From positions 199,248-263,247 of the forward strand of contig NZ_WHUF01000005.1 of the NCBI RefSeq assembly GCF_009380165.1: a stretch of DNA of 64,000 nucleotides. Direction: 5' to 3'. The notes under the pieces were generated by a model. The model saw only the letters and a list, made by a program, of their open reading frames with translations. It was not told where the DNA came from and did no database searches. Origin of the DNA: Rugamonas rivuli (GTDB lineage Bacteria > Pseudomonadota > Gammaproteobacteria > Burkholderiales > Burkholderiaceae_D). This document shows positions 7,566-16,750 of the stretch, one piece after another; within the stretch, counting starts at the first letter, position 1, and each line of letters starts with the position of its first letter. Made by a program: the position numbers and the translations under genes.

Positions 7566-9206
7566 ATGATCAAAGTCCTGGAAAATCCCTTTTACTACCT
7601 GGAGAACTTCCAGCAGGTACTGACCTGGATCGGCGACCGCTATGACGACCTGCTGACCGCCGACGAACGCGCCCTGATCACTGCCTTCCCCGCGCTGCCG
7701 CAAGCCTCGCGCGCGCTGTTCGTGCGCATGGTGATGCGCAAGGGCACGGTGTTCCGCGCCAGCAAACTGGTGTATGCCGAAATCGGCAGCACCCACGAAG
7801 CCGCCCGCCCGCTGGCCGCCCTCGGCCTGATCGAGGAAGACCCCGAGCTCGACCTGGAACAACTGTTCGACCTGCTGCAAAAGCCGGAAATCGGCAAGAT
7901 CTTCCAGCTGCCCGCGCACCAGCGCCAGCTGCGCAAGGCCGACCAGCTCGAAGCGCTGCGCGCCCAGTACGACAGCCAGCACCGCTTCTCCATCTGGTAC
8001 GAAGACGCAGGCGACCACTGCTACCGCAACCTGACGCAGGAACTGTGCGACCGCCTGCGCCTCATCTTCTTCGGCAACTACCACCAGGACTGGACCGAGT
8101 TCGTGCTGTCCGACCTCGGCATCTACCAGTACGAGAAAGTCGATTTCTCGCCGGCCGCGCGCGGCTTCCGCAGCCGCCGCGACATCGACGACTTCCTCGC
8201 CCTGCACCGCTGCCACGAACGCTTCATCGAAGGCGAGCCGGCGGACGAGGTGATCCGCGACCTGCCGCCCTGCCCCGAGGACAACGAATGGCTGCGCAGC
8301 CGGCGCGACAAGCTGACCTTCCAGATCGCCCAGCACCTCGAAAAGCAGTCCGACTGGCAAGCCGCGCACGCGCTGTACGCCGGCTGCAACTACCCCGGCG
8401 CCCGCGCCCGCGCCGTGCGCGTGCTGGAAAAAGACGAGCAGCCGCGCGCCGCCTTCGAGCTGCTGCAAGCCGCGCTGCAAGCGCCGGAAAGCGAGGCCGA
8501 GCGCCAGCAGCTGCTGCGCATGCAACCGCGCCTGGCGCGCAAGCTCGGCCACGCCAAGCCGCAGGCAAACACGCCCGCGCAAGCGCTGCGCATCGACCTC
8601 AGCCTGCCGCCGCCGGAGCAGCCCGACTACGTCGAGTTCGTCGTGCGCGACCACCTGACGCGCGACGACGCCCCCGTCTACTACGTCGAGAACGCGCTGA
8701 TCAATTCGCTGTTCGGCCTGCTGTGCTGGGACGCCGTGTTCAGCCCCATCCCGGGCGCTTTCTTCCACCCTTACCATCGCGGCCCGGCCGACCTGCACAG
8801 CGCCGATTTCCAGCGCCGCCGCGCCCAGCAGTTCGACGCCGCGCTGGCCCAGCTCGACAACGGCCAGTATCACGCCACAATACACGCCAACTACGCCGCC
8901 AAGGCCGGCATCCAGTCGCCCTTCGTCTACTGGGAAACGCTGGACGCCACGCTGCTCGACCTGGCGCTGGACTGCATCCCGGCGCTGCACCTGAAGCGCG
9001 CCTTCGAACGCATCCTGGCCGACATCAAGGCCAACCGCAGCGGCTTCCCCGACCTGATCCAGTTCTGGCCGGCCGAGCGCCGCTACAACATGATCGAAGT
9101 GAAAGGCCCCGGCGACCGCCTGCAGGACAACCAGCTGCGCTGGATCGCCTACTGCGCCGCGCACGACATGCCGGTCTCGGTCTGCTATCTGCAATGGGCG
9201 GCATGA
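7566..9206 (+). CDS. FAN1-like VRR-NUC structure-specific nuclease
   Basis: 546 aa. The C-terminal VRR-NUC domain shows the PD-(D/E)xK residues: E375 in YYVENALINSLFG, D496 in GFPDLIQFW and E511-V-K513 in MIEVKG. The N-terminal 350 residues match the helical SAP-like and TPR-like regions of bacterial FAN1. These enzymes cut 5' flaps and unhook interstrand cross-links. The LexA box 24 bp upstream and the 4-bp overlap with the helicase gene fit a DNA-damage operon. Length is typical of bacterial FAN1. ATG 7566 lacks a strong Shine-Dalgarno sequence. Confidence 0.9.
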   Translation: MIKVLENPFYYLENFQQVLTWIGDRYDDLLTADERALITAFPALPQASRALFVRMVMRKGTVFRASKLVYAEIGSTHEAARPLAALGLIEEDPELDLEQLFDLLQKPEIGKIFQLPAHQRQLRKADQLEALRAQYDSQHRFSIWYEDAGDHCYRNLTQELCDRLRLIFFGNYHQDWTEFVLSDLGIYQYEKVDFSPAARGFRSRRDIDDFLALHRCHERFIEGEPADEVIRDLPPCPEDNEWLRSRRDKLTFQIAQHLEKQSDWQAAHALYAGCNYPGARARAVRVLEKDEQPRAAFELLQAALQAPESEAERQQLLRMQPRLARKLGHAKPQANTPAQALRIDLSLPPPEQPDYVEFVVRDHLTRDDAPVYYVENALINSLFGLLCWDAVFSPIPGAFFHPYHRGPADLHSADFQRRRAQQFDAALAQLDNGQYHATIHANYAAKAGIQSPFVYWETLDATLLDLALDCIPALHLKRAFERILADIKANRSGFPDLIQFWPAERRYNMIEVKGPGDRLQDNQLRWIAYCAAHDMPVSVCYLQWAA

Positions 9207-11548
9207 GCGCGAGCGAGCAGGCGGCCCCGCCCCGCTACACCATCGCCGTGCGCGCGCTGTGCGAGTTCACCGCCAAGACGGGCGACCTCGACCTGCGCTT
9301 CACGCCCTCGCCGACGGCGCAGGAAGGCATCGCCGGCCACGCCACCGTGACCGCGCGCCGCGACGACGATTACCAGGCCGAGCTCGCGCTGTCCGGCGAC
9401 TACGGCCCGCTGCATGTGCGCGGCCGCGCCGACGGCTACGCCCCGCGCGCGCGCCGCCTCGAAGAAATCAAAACCTATCGCGGCGACCTGAAGAAGATGC
9501 CGGACAACCAGCGCCAGCTGCACTGGGCGCAGCTCAAGGTCTACGGCCACCTGCTGTGCCACAGCGAGGGGCTGGAGCGCATCAACCTGGCGCTGGTCTA
9601 CTTCGACATCGGCAGCCAGAAGGAAACCGTACTGCAGGAAGAGCACACGGCCGCCGGCCTGCAAGCCTATTTCGAACTGCAATGCGAGCTGTTCCTGCAA
9701 TGGGCCCGGCAGGAACTGGCGCACCGCACCGAACGCGACGCGCAGCTGAAGGCGATGCGCTTCCCGCATGCCGACTTCCGTCCCGGCCAGCGCCAGCTGG
9801 CCGAAGCGATGTACAAGGCCAGCAATCGCGGCGTGTGCCTGCTGGCGCAAGCGCCCACCGGCATCGGCAAGACCGTCGGCAGCCTGTTCCCCATGCTCAA
9901 GGCCAGCGCCGAGCACGGCGTGGACAAGCTGTTCTTCCTGGCCGCGAAAACCTCGGGCCGGCAGATGGCGCTGGACGCGGTCGACGTGATCCGCGCCGGC
10001 GCCCCGCTGCTGCCCTTGCGCACGCTGGAGATGGCGTCCAAGAGCACCGCCTGCGTCAACCCGGACAAGGCTTGCCACGGCGATTCCTGTCCGCTGGCGC
10101 GCGGCTTCTACGACCGCCTGCCCGCCGCCCGCCAGGCCGCGCTCGACATCATGGCCCCGCCCGCGCCGGGCGGCGCCTTCCTCGCGCTGGACCGCGAAAC
10201 GCTGCGCGCCATCGCGCTGGCGCACGAAGTCTGCCCCTACTACCTGAGCAGCGAAATGGCGCGCTGGTGCGACATCGTCATCGGCGACTACAACTACTAC
10301 TTCGACCTCAGCGCCATGCTGCACAGCCTGACGCTGCTGAACGACTGGAAGGTCAACGTGCTGGTGGACGAGGCGCACAACATGGTCTCGCGCGCCCGCA
10401 AGATGTATTCGGCCGACATGGAACACGCCGCGCTGCGCCTGCTGCGCAAGCTGGCGCCGGAACCGTTGAAGAAGCCGCTGGACCGCGTGCACCGCCAGTG
10501 GAACCAGCTGGAGAAAGACCAGTCCGGCGAGTACCAGTCGTATGCCGCGCTGCCGGAAAAATTCATGGGCGCGCTGCAGACGGCGGCCACCGCCATCGCC
10601 GACTACATGGCCGAGCACCCGTCGTATGTCGATCCTGATCTGCAGGCGTTCTATTTCAACGCGCTGCTGTTCACGCGGCTGGCCGAGAGCTTCGGCGACC
10701 ACGCGCTGTTCGACATCGAGAAATCCGAAGGCGCGCGCGCCAGCCACTCCAACTCCGTGCTCTGCATCCGCAACATCGTGCCCGCGCCCTTCCTCAAGCC
10801 GCGCTTCGAAAGCAGCCACAGCACGGCGCTGTTCTCGGCCACGCTCAGCCCGTGGAACTACTTCGGCGACATGCTCGGCATGCCGGACACCACGGCCTGG
10901 GTCGATGTCGAATCGCCCTTCGTGGCGGAGCAATTGTCGGTGCAGGTGGCCGCGCACATTTCCACGCGCTACCAGCACCGCCAGCAATCGCTGCGGCCGA
11001 TCGCCGAGCTGATGGGCGAGCAGTACCGCCGCCAGCCGGGCAACTACCTGGCCTTCTTCAGCAGCTTCGACTACATGGAAAAGGCCGCCAATCAGTTCGC
11101 CGAGCGCTACCCGGACGTGCCCGTGTGGCGCCAGTCGCGCCGCATGGACGAGGCGGAACGCGCGCAGTTCCTGGCCCGCTACACGCTCGACAGCGAGGGC
11201 ATAGGCTTCGCCGTGCTTGGCGGTTCCTTCGGCGAAGGCGTGGACCTGCCGGGCGCGCGCCTGATCGGCGCCTTCGTCGCCACGCTGGGCCTGCCGCAGA
11301 TCAATCCCGTCAACGAGCAAATCCGCCAGCGCATGGACGCCATCTTCGGCGCCGGCTACGACTACACCTACACCTTCCCCGGCATGCAGAAAGTGGTGCA
11401 GGCGGCCGGCCGGGTGATCCGCACGCAATCGGACCGCGGCACCGTCTACCTGATCGACGACCGCTTCGGCCGCCCGGAAATACAACAGCTGATGCCGGCC
11501 TGGTGGCGCATCGAGGTGGCCGCAACGGCACGCTCTCCGGCGCAGTGA
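9203..11548 (+). CDS. Nuclease-helicase fusion: PD-(D/E)xK plus XPD/DinG-like helicase
   Basis: 781 aa. The first 180 residues carry a RecB/Cas4-type nuclease signature: D77 in GRADGY, E88-I-K90, and the QxxxY motif at 110-114. A superfamily 2 helicase follows, with Walker A APTGIGKT (K223), four Cys between about 290 and 350 that would hold a 4Fe-4S cluster (TACVN, KACHG, DSCPL, EVCPYY), DEAH at 389-392 and motif VI QAAGRVIR. It would unwind and trim DNA 5'-to-3' like DinG/XPD. ATG 9203 gives an ATGA overlap with fan1; ATG 9194 is in frame but less likely. Coupled to the VRR-NUC gene under one LexA box. Confidence 0.9.
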   Translation: MSASEQAAPPRYTIAVRALCEFTAKTGDLDLRFTPSPTAQEGIAGHATVTARRDDDYQAELALSGDYGPLHVRGRADGYAPRARRLEEIKTYRGDLKKMPDNQRQLHWAQLKVYGHLLCHSEGLERINLALVYFDIGSQKETVLQEEHTAAGLQAYFELQCELFLQWARQELAHRTERDAQLKAMRFPHADFRPGQRQLAEAMYKASNRGVCLLAQAPTGIGKTVGSLFPMLKASAEHGVDKLFFLAAKTSGRQMALDAVDVIRAGAPLLPLRTLEMASKSTACVNPDKACHGDSCPLARGFYDRLPAARQAALDIMAPPAPGGAFLALDRETLRAIALAHEVCPYYLSSEMARWCDIVIGDYNYYFDLSAMLHSLTLLNDWKVNVLVDEAHNMVSRARKMYSADMEHAALRLLRKLAPEPLKKPLDRVHRQWNQLEKDQSGEYQSYAALPEKFMGALQTAATAIADYMAEHPSYVDPDLQAFYFNALLFTRLAESFGDHALFDIEKSEGARASHSNSVLCIRNIVPAPFLKPRFESSHSTALFSATLSPWNYFGDMLGMPDTTAWVDVESPFVAEQLSVQVAAHISTRYQHRQQSLRPIAELMGEQYRRQPGNYLAFFSSFDYMEKAANQFAERYPDVPVWRQSRRMDEAERAQFLARYTLDSEGIGFAVLGGSFGEGVDLPGARLIGAFVATLGLPQINPVNEQIRQRMDAIFGAGYDYTYTFPGMQKVVQAAGRVIRTQSDRGTVYLIDDRFGRPEIQQLMPAWWRIEVAATARSPAQ

Positions 11549-11708
11549 ATCGCCGCCGGAGGAACGATAGCGATATGCAATCAACTGCCGGCGACAGGTC
11601 TGATATATTGGCTTGACCGGACTACCGCGCCCCGCATCTGCGCAGCCCCACTGGTGTTGGCCGACTCACCCCGACTCCGTGAGCCTTCAGTTTTCAGGAA
11701 TGCTACAC

Positions 11709-11909
11709 ATGAGACACAGGGAAAACACGCTGCTTTCCAGGGCGATACAGCAGGCCGTCGTCATCGACGCCACCATGGGCGCGACCCTCGCATGGGCCTA
11801 TCTGAGCGCTTACAACGTTTCCAACGCCACCATCCTGCGCGTGCTGTCCGGCGCCGCCCAGCGGCGCGCGTCCGACCTGCAAGCCGAGCAGCAGAGGGCT
11901 ACTGAATGA
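11709..11909 (+). CDS. Small hypothetical protein
   Basis: 66 aa, MRHRENTLLSRAIQQAV then a hydrophobic stretch (VVIDATMGATLAWAYLSAY) and a basic helix. CAGGAA at 11695-11700 is well spaced to ATG 11709; ATG 11700 is in frame but too close to the ribosome site. It converges with the LytTR gene and overlaps its end by 11 bp (11899-11909). No function is recognised. Confidence 0.55.
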   Translation: MRHRENTLLSRAIQQAVVIDATMGATLAWAYLSAYNVSNATILRVLSGAAQRRASDLQAEQQRATE

Positions 11910-12645
11910 CGGCGCGTATCTTCTGGTAGCCGCTGCGGCTGACCGGCACCTTGGCGCCGTCCTTGAGGATGGCGACGTAGCTGTCCCTGGTGGCCTGCTC
12001 GATGCGGTCGACGCAGGCGATGTTGACGATCCACGAGCGGTGGATGCGCAGGAACTGCCCGGCGTCGAGTTGCTCCTCCAGCTCCGCCATGCGCTGGTTC
12101 TTCAGGTAGGACTTGCCCTCCGAGCGGATCTGCACGTAATCGTCCTGCGCTTCGATGACCTCGATCTTGTCGCTGTTGATCACATGGACCTTGGCGCCGT
12201 CGCGTATCAGCACGCGGCCCAGCGGCTTGTTGCGGCCGGCCGCCTCGCGCACCATGTTCTGCACCGCAGTGCCGCCGGCATCGCCGTCGCCCTTGCCCAT
12301 GTTGGCGCGCGCATGCGCCAGCGCCTGGTCGAAGCGCTGCTGGCTGAAAGGCTTGAGCAGGTAGTCGAGCGCGTGGAATTCGAAGGCCTTGATCGCGTAC
12401 TGGTCGAAGGCGGTGGCGAAGATGTAGCGGGTCTTGGCACCCGCCAGTTCGGCCACTTCGAAGCCGTCCAGCTTGGGCATCTGTATGTCCAGGAACACCA
12501 GGTCCGGCGCCAGTTCGGTGATGGCCTTGACCGCCTCGAAACCGTTGGCGCATTCGGCCACCACTTCCACGTCCGGATGCTCGGCCAGGTATTCGCGCAC
12601 CACGCCGCGCGCCAGCATCTCATCGTCCACGATAATGATACGCAT
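11899..12645 (-). CDS. LytTR-family response regulator
   Basis: 248 aa. Receiver domain with acidic pair D7-D8, phosphoacceptor D53 in LVFLDIQMP, and KPF; then a LytTR DNA-binding domain from about 140 (KVHVINSDKIEVIEAQ, FLRIHRSWIVN). It lies 4 bp after the LytS-type kinase and is the last gene of a four-gene operon reading leftwards from 14813. It probably controls envelope-stress or its own operon genes. The start MRIIIVDDE fits the family; longer in-frame extensions run into the kinase gene and are not needed. Confidence 0.92.
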   Translation of the reverse strand: MRIIIVDDEMLARGVVREYLAEHPDVEVVAECANGFEAVKAITELAPDLVFLDIQMPKLDGFEVAELAGAKTRYIFATAFDQYAIKAFEFHALDYLLKPFSQQRFDQALAHARANMGKGDGDAGGTAVQNMVREAAGRNKPLGRVLIRDGAKVHVINSDKIEVIEAQDDYVQIRSEGKSYLKNQRMAELEEQLDAGQFLRIHRSWIVNIACVDRIEQATRDSYVAILKDGAKVPVSRSGYQKIRAVIQ

Positions 12646-12649
12646 TGCT

Positions 12650-13729
12650 CTACTCTCCCTCTTCGCCTGTTTGCGCGGGCATCGCGATGTCCACGCCAAA
12701 GCTGTTATCGATACGTCCCCAGTGGATGCTGGCTTCGTGTTTGTAGACGCCGGCCAGGCGCTGGCGCACATTGGTCAGGCCGATGCCGTGGCCGTCGCTG
12801 CGCACCGACGCCATGTCCAGATCCACCGGATTGTCGACGCGAATGTGCAGGATCGAACCGTCCCTGCGCGCCGTCACCCGTATCGTGCCGCCCTCCGGCA
12901 TATTGCAGATGCCGTGCTTGACGGCGTTCTCCACCAGCGGCTGGATGATCATCGGCGGCACCAGGCAGGCGGCGGCCTGCTCATCGACCTGCTCCTCCAC
13001 CAGCAGCCGCGCGCCGAAGCGCACCTGCTCGATCGCCAGGAAGTGGCGTATCAAACGCAGCTCCTCGTCCAGCGTCACCTTCTTGTGCGCCTCCATGCCC
13101 AGGCTCTGGCGGAAGAAGCTGGCCAGTTCCAGCGTCATGCGGCGCGCGGCCTTGGGGTCTTGCGAGGTCAGCGCGCTGATCGAATTGAGGCTGTTGAACA
13201 GGAAGTGCGGATCGATCTGCGTGCGCAGCATGCGCAGCTCGGCCTCCTGCGCCATCAGCAGCGATTCCAGTTCGCGCTGCTCGGCGCCTTTGGCGCGGAC
13301 GAATTCGATCACCAGGTAGTGCACCGCCGCCGCGAAGCCGTACAGCAGGATGCCCAGGCCGACGATCAGCGCCGACAGCTGGGCGTTGAATGCGATGCCG
13401 GCCCATGCCACGTCCAGCATCAGGCAGGCGCCGTTCCAGGAGCGGCCCAGCACCAGCCACAGAAAGCCCGACACCACCGCCGCCACCGTCAGCACCAGCG
13501 CGGTGGCTGCGGTCCTGCCGCTGCCGAGCGGATAGGCGCGGCACAGGTAATAGGCCGAGTAGCCCGCCGCGTAGGCGTACAGCAGATTCATCGGAATCGC
13601 GAACAGCATGGCGTTGGCCAGCGGCGCGTCGCTGGCCAGCGAGATCACGCCGCCCAGCGCGATCCCGAGGAACAACCACACCAGCAGGTAGATGACGGTG
13701 CCACGCCGGCTGGAAGAAATCTCCTGCAT
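12650..13729 (-). CDS. LytS/YehU-type sensor histidine kinase
   Basis: 359 aa. Four hydrophobic segments between 12 and 145, then the HisK domain with H175 in QIDPHFLFNSLNS and an HATPase domain with LVENAVKHG and GHGIGLTNVRQRL. It would sit in the inner membrane and phosphorylate the adjacent LytTR regulator, 4 bp downstream. It starts 2 bp after the LiaF-like gene. The sensed signal is unknown; the neighbouring LiaI/LiaF-like proteins suggest envelope state. Confidence 0.93.
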   Translation of the reverse strand: MQEISSSRRGTVIYLLVWLFLGIALGGVISLASDAPLANAMLFAIPMNLLYAYAAGYSAYYLCRAYPLGSGRTAATALVLTVAAVVSGFLWLVLGRSWNGACLMLDVAWAGIAFNAQLSALIVGLGILLYGFAAAVHYLVIEFVRAKGAEQRELESLLMAQEAELRMLRTQIDPHFLFNSLNSISALTSQDPKAARRMTLELASFFRQSLGMEAHKKVTLDEELRLIRHFLAIEQVRFGARLLVEEQVDEQAAACLVPPMIIQPLVENAVKHGICNMPEGGTIRVTARRDGSILHIRVDNPVDLDMASVRSDGHGIGLTNVRQRLAGVYKHEASIHWGRIDNSFGVDIAMPAQTGEEGE

Positions 13730-13731
13730 GC

Positions 13732-14439
13732 TTAGTTGCGCACTTCCAGGCCGCCCATGATGGCGTAACCGCGCACGATCAGGCGTTTATCCGGCGTGGC
13801 TGGCGGCACGGTCTTCTCTTCGAAGCCGCCCATGATCGGCGTGCCTTGCAGGACCACGGTCCAGTCGACCGGCACCTTGATGGTGATCCCGCCGAACATC
13901 GAGAACACGTTCAGCACCGCCTCGCCGTTGATCGAACTTTGGCGCAGGTCCAGGTCGCAGCCGCCCATGACGGCGGTGATCTCGCCGCCGCGGAAATCCT
14001 GCGTGGTCAGGCGGCGCTTGAAGCCGCCCATGACGGCGGTGATGTCGACCACGGCGTCGCCGCTGGTCTTTTCCAGCGAGTCGCTGCCCGGCTCCAGGAA
14101 GGAGCGTCCGGTGGTCGACTTGAACACCACCGACAAGCCGGCGGCGATCAGCAGCAAGGGCCACAGCGAGCGCCAGCTGATAGAAATGAAACCGGTCTCC
14201 TTCAACAGGATCATGGCGCCGACCAGCATCAGCGCGCCGCCCACCACCACGCCGGAGGTGGTGCGGGTCTGCACCAGCTTCATGACGCCGAAGAAGATCA
14301 GCGCGGTCGGCCACAGGTGCAGCGTGAAGTCCAGGTCCAGCCAGCCGAGATTAGCGAGCAGGAAGGCCATGCCGACGGCCACCACGAACAGGCCGACGAC
14401 GAACTGCGATGCGGGACTCTTTTGACGGTTGGTACTCAT
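13732..14439 (-). CDS. LiaF-like membrane protein
   Basis: 235 aa. Four membrane segments (FVVGLFVVAVGMAFLLANL; LWPTALIFFGVMKLV; GGALMLVGAMILL; LWPLLLIAAGLSVVF) are followed by the soluble LiaF C-terminal domain, recognisable from repeated AVMGG, FSMFGG, PIMGG and AIMGG turns. In Firmicutes LiaF inhibits the LiaS kinase in the absence of envelope stress. Here it overlaps the LiaI-like gene by 4 bp and precedes a LytS kinase by 2 bp, so it may modulate that kinase (inference). Confidence 0.88.
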   Translation of the reverse strand: MSTNRQKSPASQFVVGLFVVAVGMAFLLANLGWLDLDFTLHLWPTALIFFGVMKLVQTRTTSGVVVGGALMLVGAMILLKETGFISISWRSLWPLLLIAAGLSVVFKSTTGRSFLEPGSDSLEKTSGDAVVDITAVMGGFKRRLTTQDFRGGEITAVMGGCDLDLRQSSINGEAVLNVFSMFGGITIKVPVDWTVVLQGTPIMGGFEEKTVPPATPDKRLIVRGYAIMGGLEVRN

Positions 14440-14813
14440 TTTGGCTCCTTGATCGAAGGGAAGGCATTATCCAGCACAGGGCGCAGCAGCATGCCGATCC
14501 CGCTCGCCACCACCAGCGCAGGCCAGGTGTCGCCGAAGTCCAGGCCCCAGACATGGTTGAAGGAGACATACCACCAGCCGGCGAAGAAGATCTCCCAGCA
14601 GCCGCTGAGGAAGTAGCGCGGCGTGGTCGGCGGGATGATCTTGGTGATGCCGCTGATGACCAGCAGCCATGGCCACCAGCGCCAGAAGTGCATGAGGTTG
14701 AAGTCGATGTCGATGATGTCGGCGCGGTCCAGCAGCAGCACGCAGCCGGCGGCGATCAGCGCCATGCCCCAGACCATTTGTTGACGCCAGCGGTAAGCAG
14801 TGTGGATACTCAT
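14436..14813 (-). CDS. LiaI/LiaF N-terminal-like membrane protein
   Basis: 125 aa with about four hydrophobic segments (MVWGMALIAAGCVLLL, WRWWPWLLVISGI, WEIFFAGWWYVS, TWPALVVASGIGMLL), the LiaF transmembrane domain without the C-terminal part. First gene of the four-gene operon, overlapping the LiaF-like gene by ATGA. GGGGGA precedes the ATG. Together the two look like a duplicated membrane module that feeds into the LytS/LytTR pair. Confidence 0.82.
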   Translation of the reverse strand: MSIHTAYRWRQQMVWGMALIAAGCVLLLDRADIIDIDFNLMHFWRWWPWLLVISGITKIIPPTTPRYFLSGCWEIFFAGWWYVSFNHVWGLDFGDTWPALVVASGIGMLLRPVLDNAFPSIKEPK

Positions 14814-14965
14814 TTCAGTCCCCCGTGTTGGTATGGATGTAACGATACCGGGGAACTGCGGGCCGCGAAACCGCTATTCGGCGAACGGCGGAAACGGGCA
14901 GGTGAACGGCGAAAAATCCCGCATGCCGGCGGCGAATGGCGTGCCGGCGGGGGTTTCAGCGAGGA

Positions 14966-15124
14966 TCAGGAGCGGCCGTTGCCGACTTTTTGCTCGAACA
15001 TCAGCATGCCCCAGCCCAGCTGGCGGCGGATTTCGTCCGGCGTAGGCGGCGGCTTGACTTCATGCGAACGCCGCTCCAGGTAGGCACGGACCAGGTGTTT
15101 GGATGGATGTGTAGTCTGCGACAT
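14966..15124 (-). CDS. Small hypothetical protein
   Basis: 52 aa, starting MSQTTHPSKHLVRAYLERRS, with a Pro patch and a C-terminal helix (PPTPDEIRRQLGWGML). A GGGAG ribosome site lies 8 nt before ATG 15124, which is the main reason for calling it. It follows the LysR gene on the same strand after 86 bp. No domain is recognised; short proteins with this layout are common in the family, as far as I recall. Confidence 0.6.
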   Translation of the reverse strand: MSQTTHPSKHLVRAYLERRSHEVKPPPTPDEIRRQLGWGMLMFEQKVGNGRS

Positions 15125-15210
15125 GATAGGCTCCCAGAGGCGGCGATGACATGAAGCCAGTGTAGCCCCGCCCCCGGGAAACCTCTGTACGGAACCGCAC
15201 CGTAACCCGC

Positions 15211-16092
15211 TCAGAGTTTTTGCTGCAAAAACTCCAGGAAGCAGCTGATGCGCTGGGCCAGCAGCGTGTTGCGGTAGTAGACCGCGTGGATCTGCTGGCT
15301 GAAGCCGGTGTTGCTGGCTTCCAGGACCTTGACCAGGCGGCCGGCCTCGATGTCGGCGCGGGTCATGAAGTCCGCCAGGCAGACGATGCCCTGTCCCGTC
15401 AACGCCAGCTGGCGCAGCGTCTCGCCGCTGGAGGCGGCGATCGACGGCGTGATCGGCAGGCTGTTGCCGGCCGCGTGGCGCAGCGGCCAGTTGTTGCCCT
15501 GCTCGTACTGCGCAAAGCCGATCAGCGAATGCCGCGCCAGGTCTTCCGGCGTGTCCGGCGTGCTGTGGCGGCGCAGGTACTCCGGGCTGGCCAGCACGTG
15601 CAGCGGGCTCGATGTGAGCGCGCGCGCGTGCAGCGTCGAATCGGTCAGCGTGCCGATGCGGATGGCGATGTCGGTGCGGTGTTCGATCAGGTCGGTGATC
15701 TGGTCGTTGCTGCTCAATTCCAGCTTGATCTCCGGGTACATGGCACGGAACTCGGCCATGTGCGGTACCACGCAATGCAGCATGAACGGCGAAGCCGCGT
15801 CCACGCACAGGCGGCCGGCCGGCTTCTGGCGGCGGATGCGGATGGTTTCCTCGGCTTCTTCCATGGCGCCGAGGATGGCGCGCGCGCGTTCGAGGAACAA
15901 ATGGCCTTCTTCGGTCAGTTCCATGCGGCGCGTGGTGCGCGTCAGCAGCGACGTCGCCAGCTTGTCCTCCAGCCGCGACAAGGCGCGGCTGACGCCGGAC
16001 GTGGTCTGGCCGAGGTGGACCGAGGCGGCACTCAGGGTGCCGCTGTCGATCACGGTGATAAAGGTTTTCAGGTCGTCGGAATTAATATCCAC
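15211..16092 (-). CDS. LysR-family transcriptional regulator
   Basis: 293 aa. N-terminal winged helix (LKTFITVIDSGTLSAAS, SRALSRLEDKLATSLLTR) and a type 2 periplasmic-binding-like effector domain from about 90. The RTTRRMELTEEG segment is typical of the large CrgA/AaeR-like subgroup. The trhA gene lies upstream on the same strand, 41 bp away, so there is no divergent partner to suggest a target. Effector unknown. Confidence 0.93.
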   Translation of the reverse strand: MDINSDDLKTFITVIDSGTLSAASVHLGQTTSGVSRALSRLEDKLATSLLTRTTRRMELTEEGHLFLERARAILGAMEEAEETIRIRRQKPAGRLCVDAASPFMLHCVVPHMAEFRAMYPEIKLELSSNDQITDLIEHRTDIAIRIGTLTDSTLHARALTSSPLHVLASPEYLRRHSTPDTPEDLARHSLIGFAQYEQGNNWPLRHAAGNSLPITPSIAASSGETLRQLALTGQGIVCLADFMTRADIEAGRLVKVLEASNTGFSQQIHAVYYRNTLLAQRISCFLEFLQQKL

Positions 16093-16132
16093 TGGTGCTC
16101 TACTCTCGAAATCCTACAGTTGTACAGGTGCT

Positions 16133-16750
16133 TCACGCTACATACAGCCAGATCGCGCCAAAATGGCAGGCGCTCCCGCCCAGCACAAACAAGTGCCAGA
16201 CGCCGTGGCCGTAGCTCCACTTGTGGTCGGTGACGAAGAAGGCGATGCCCACCGTGTACACCAGGCCACCGGCCGCCAGCCAGGCGAATCCGCTCCAGCC
16301 CAGCGCGTCGATCAGCGGGCTGGCGCCGATCACGCCCACCCATCCCATCGCCACGTAAATGAGCAGCGACAGGACGCGCGCGCCCTTGGCAAACCAGATT
16401 TCCTGCAAAATGCCGATCAGTGCCAGGCCCCACACCACGCCGAACAGCGACCAGCCCCACGCTCCACGCAGGCTGACCAGCGTGAACGGCGTGTAGCTGC
16501 CGGCAATCAGCAGGTAGATGGCGCAGTAATCCATCTGGCGCAGCACGTCTTTGGCGCGGCCGCGCAGGCTGTGGTACAGCGTCGACGTCAGGTACAGCCC
16601 CAGGAGGGTGGCGGCATAGATGCTGAAGCTCACCACTTTCCAGGCGTCGCCGGTACGCGCAGCCAGGACAATCAGCAAGGTGCCGCCGATGGCCGCGAGC
16701 GCGGCGCCCACGGTGTGAGTGATGCTGTTGAAGCGCTCTCCGTAATACAT
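16133..16750 (-). CDS. trhA: TrhA / hemolysin III family membrane protein
   Basis: 205 aa with seven membrane segments and the family residues: N and H near the first helix (ERFNSITHTVGA), SxxYH in STLYHS, D in RQMDYCAIYLLIAGSYTP, and HGVWHLFV near the end. TrhA proteins (PAQR superfamily) affect membrane energetics and fluidity. ATG 16750 has GGAAA 8 nt upstream; a Met 21 codons earlier lacks one. Confidence 0.93.
   Translation of the reverse strand: MYYGERFNSITHTVGAALAAIGGTLLIVLAARTGDAWKVVSFSIYAATLLGLYLTSTLYHSLRGRAKDVLRQMDYCAIYLLIAGSYTPFTLVSLRGAWGWSLFGVVWGLALIGILQEIWFAKGARVLSLLIYVAMGWVGVIGASPLIDALGWSGFAWLAAGGLVYTVGIAFFVTDHKWSYGHGVWHLFVLGGSACHFGAIWLYVA

Noticed and set aside
8045-9202. Upstream extension of the helicase frame through the fan1 gene
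   Set aside because: The added 386 residues are Arg/Pro/Ala-rich shadow sequence of fan1. ATG 9203 in the ATGA overlap gives a protein that begins right at the nuclease domain.
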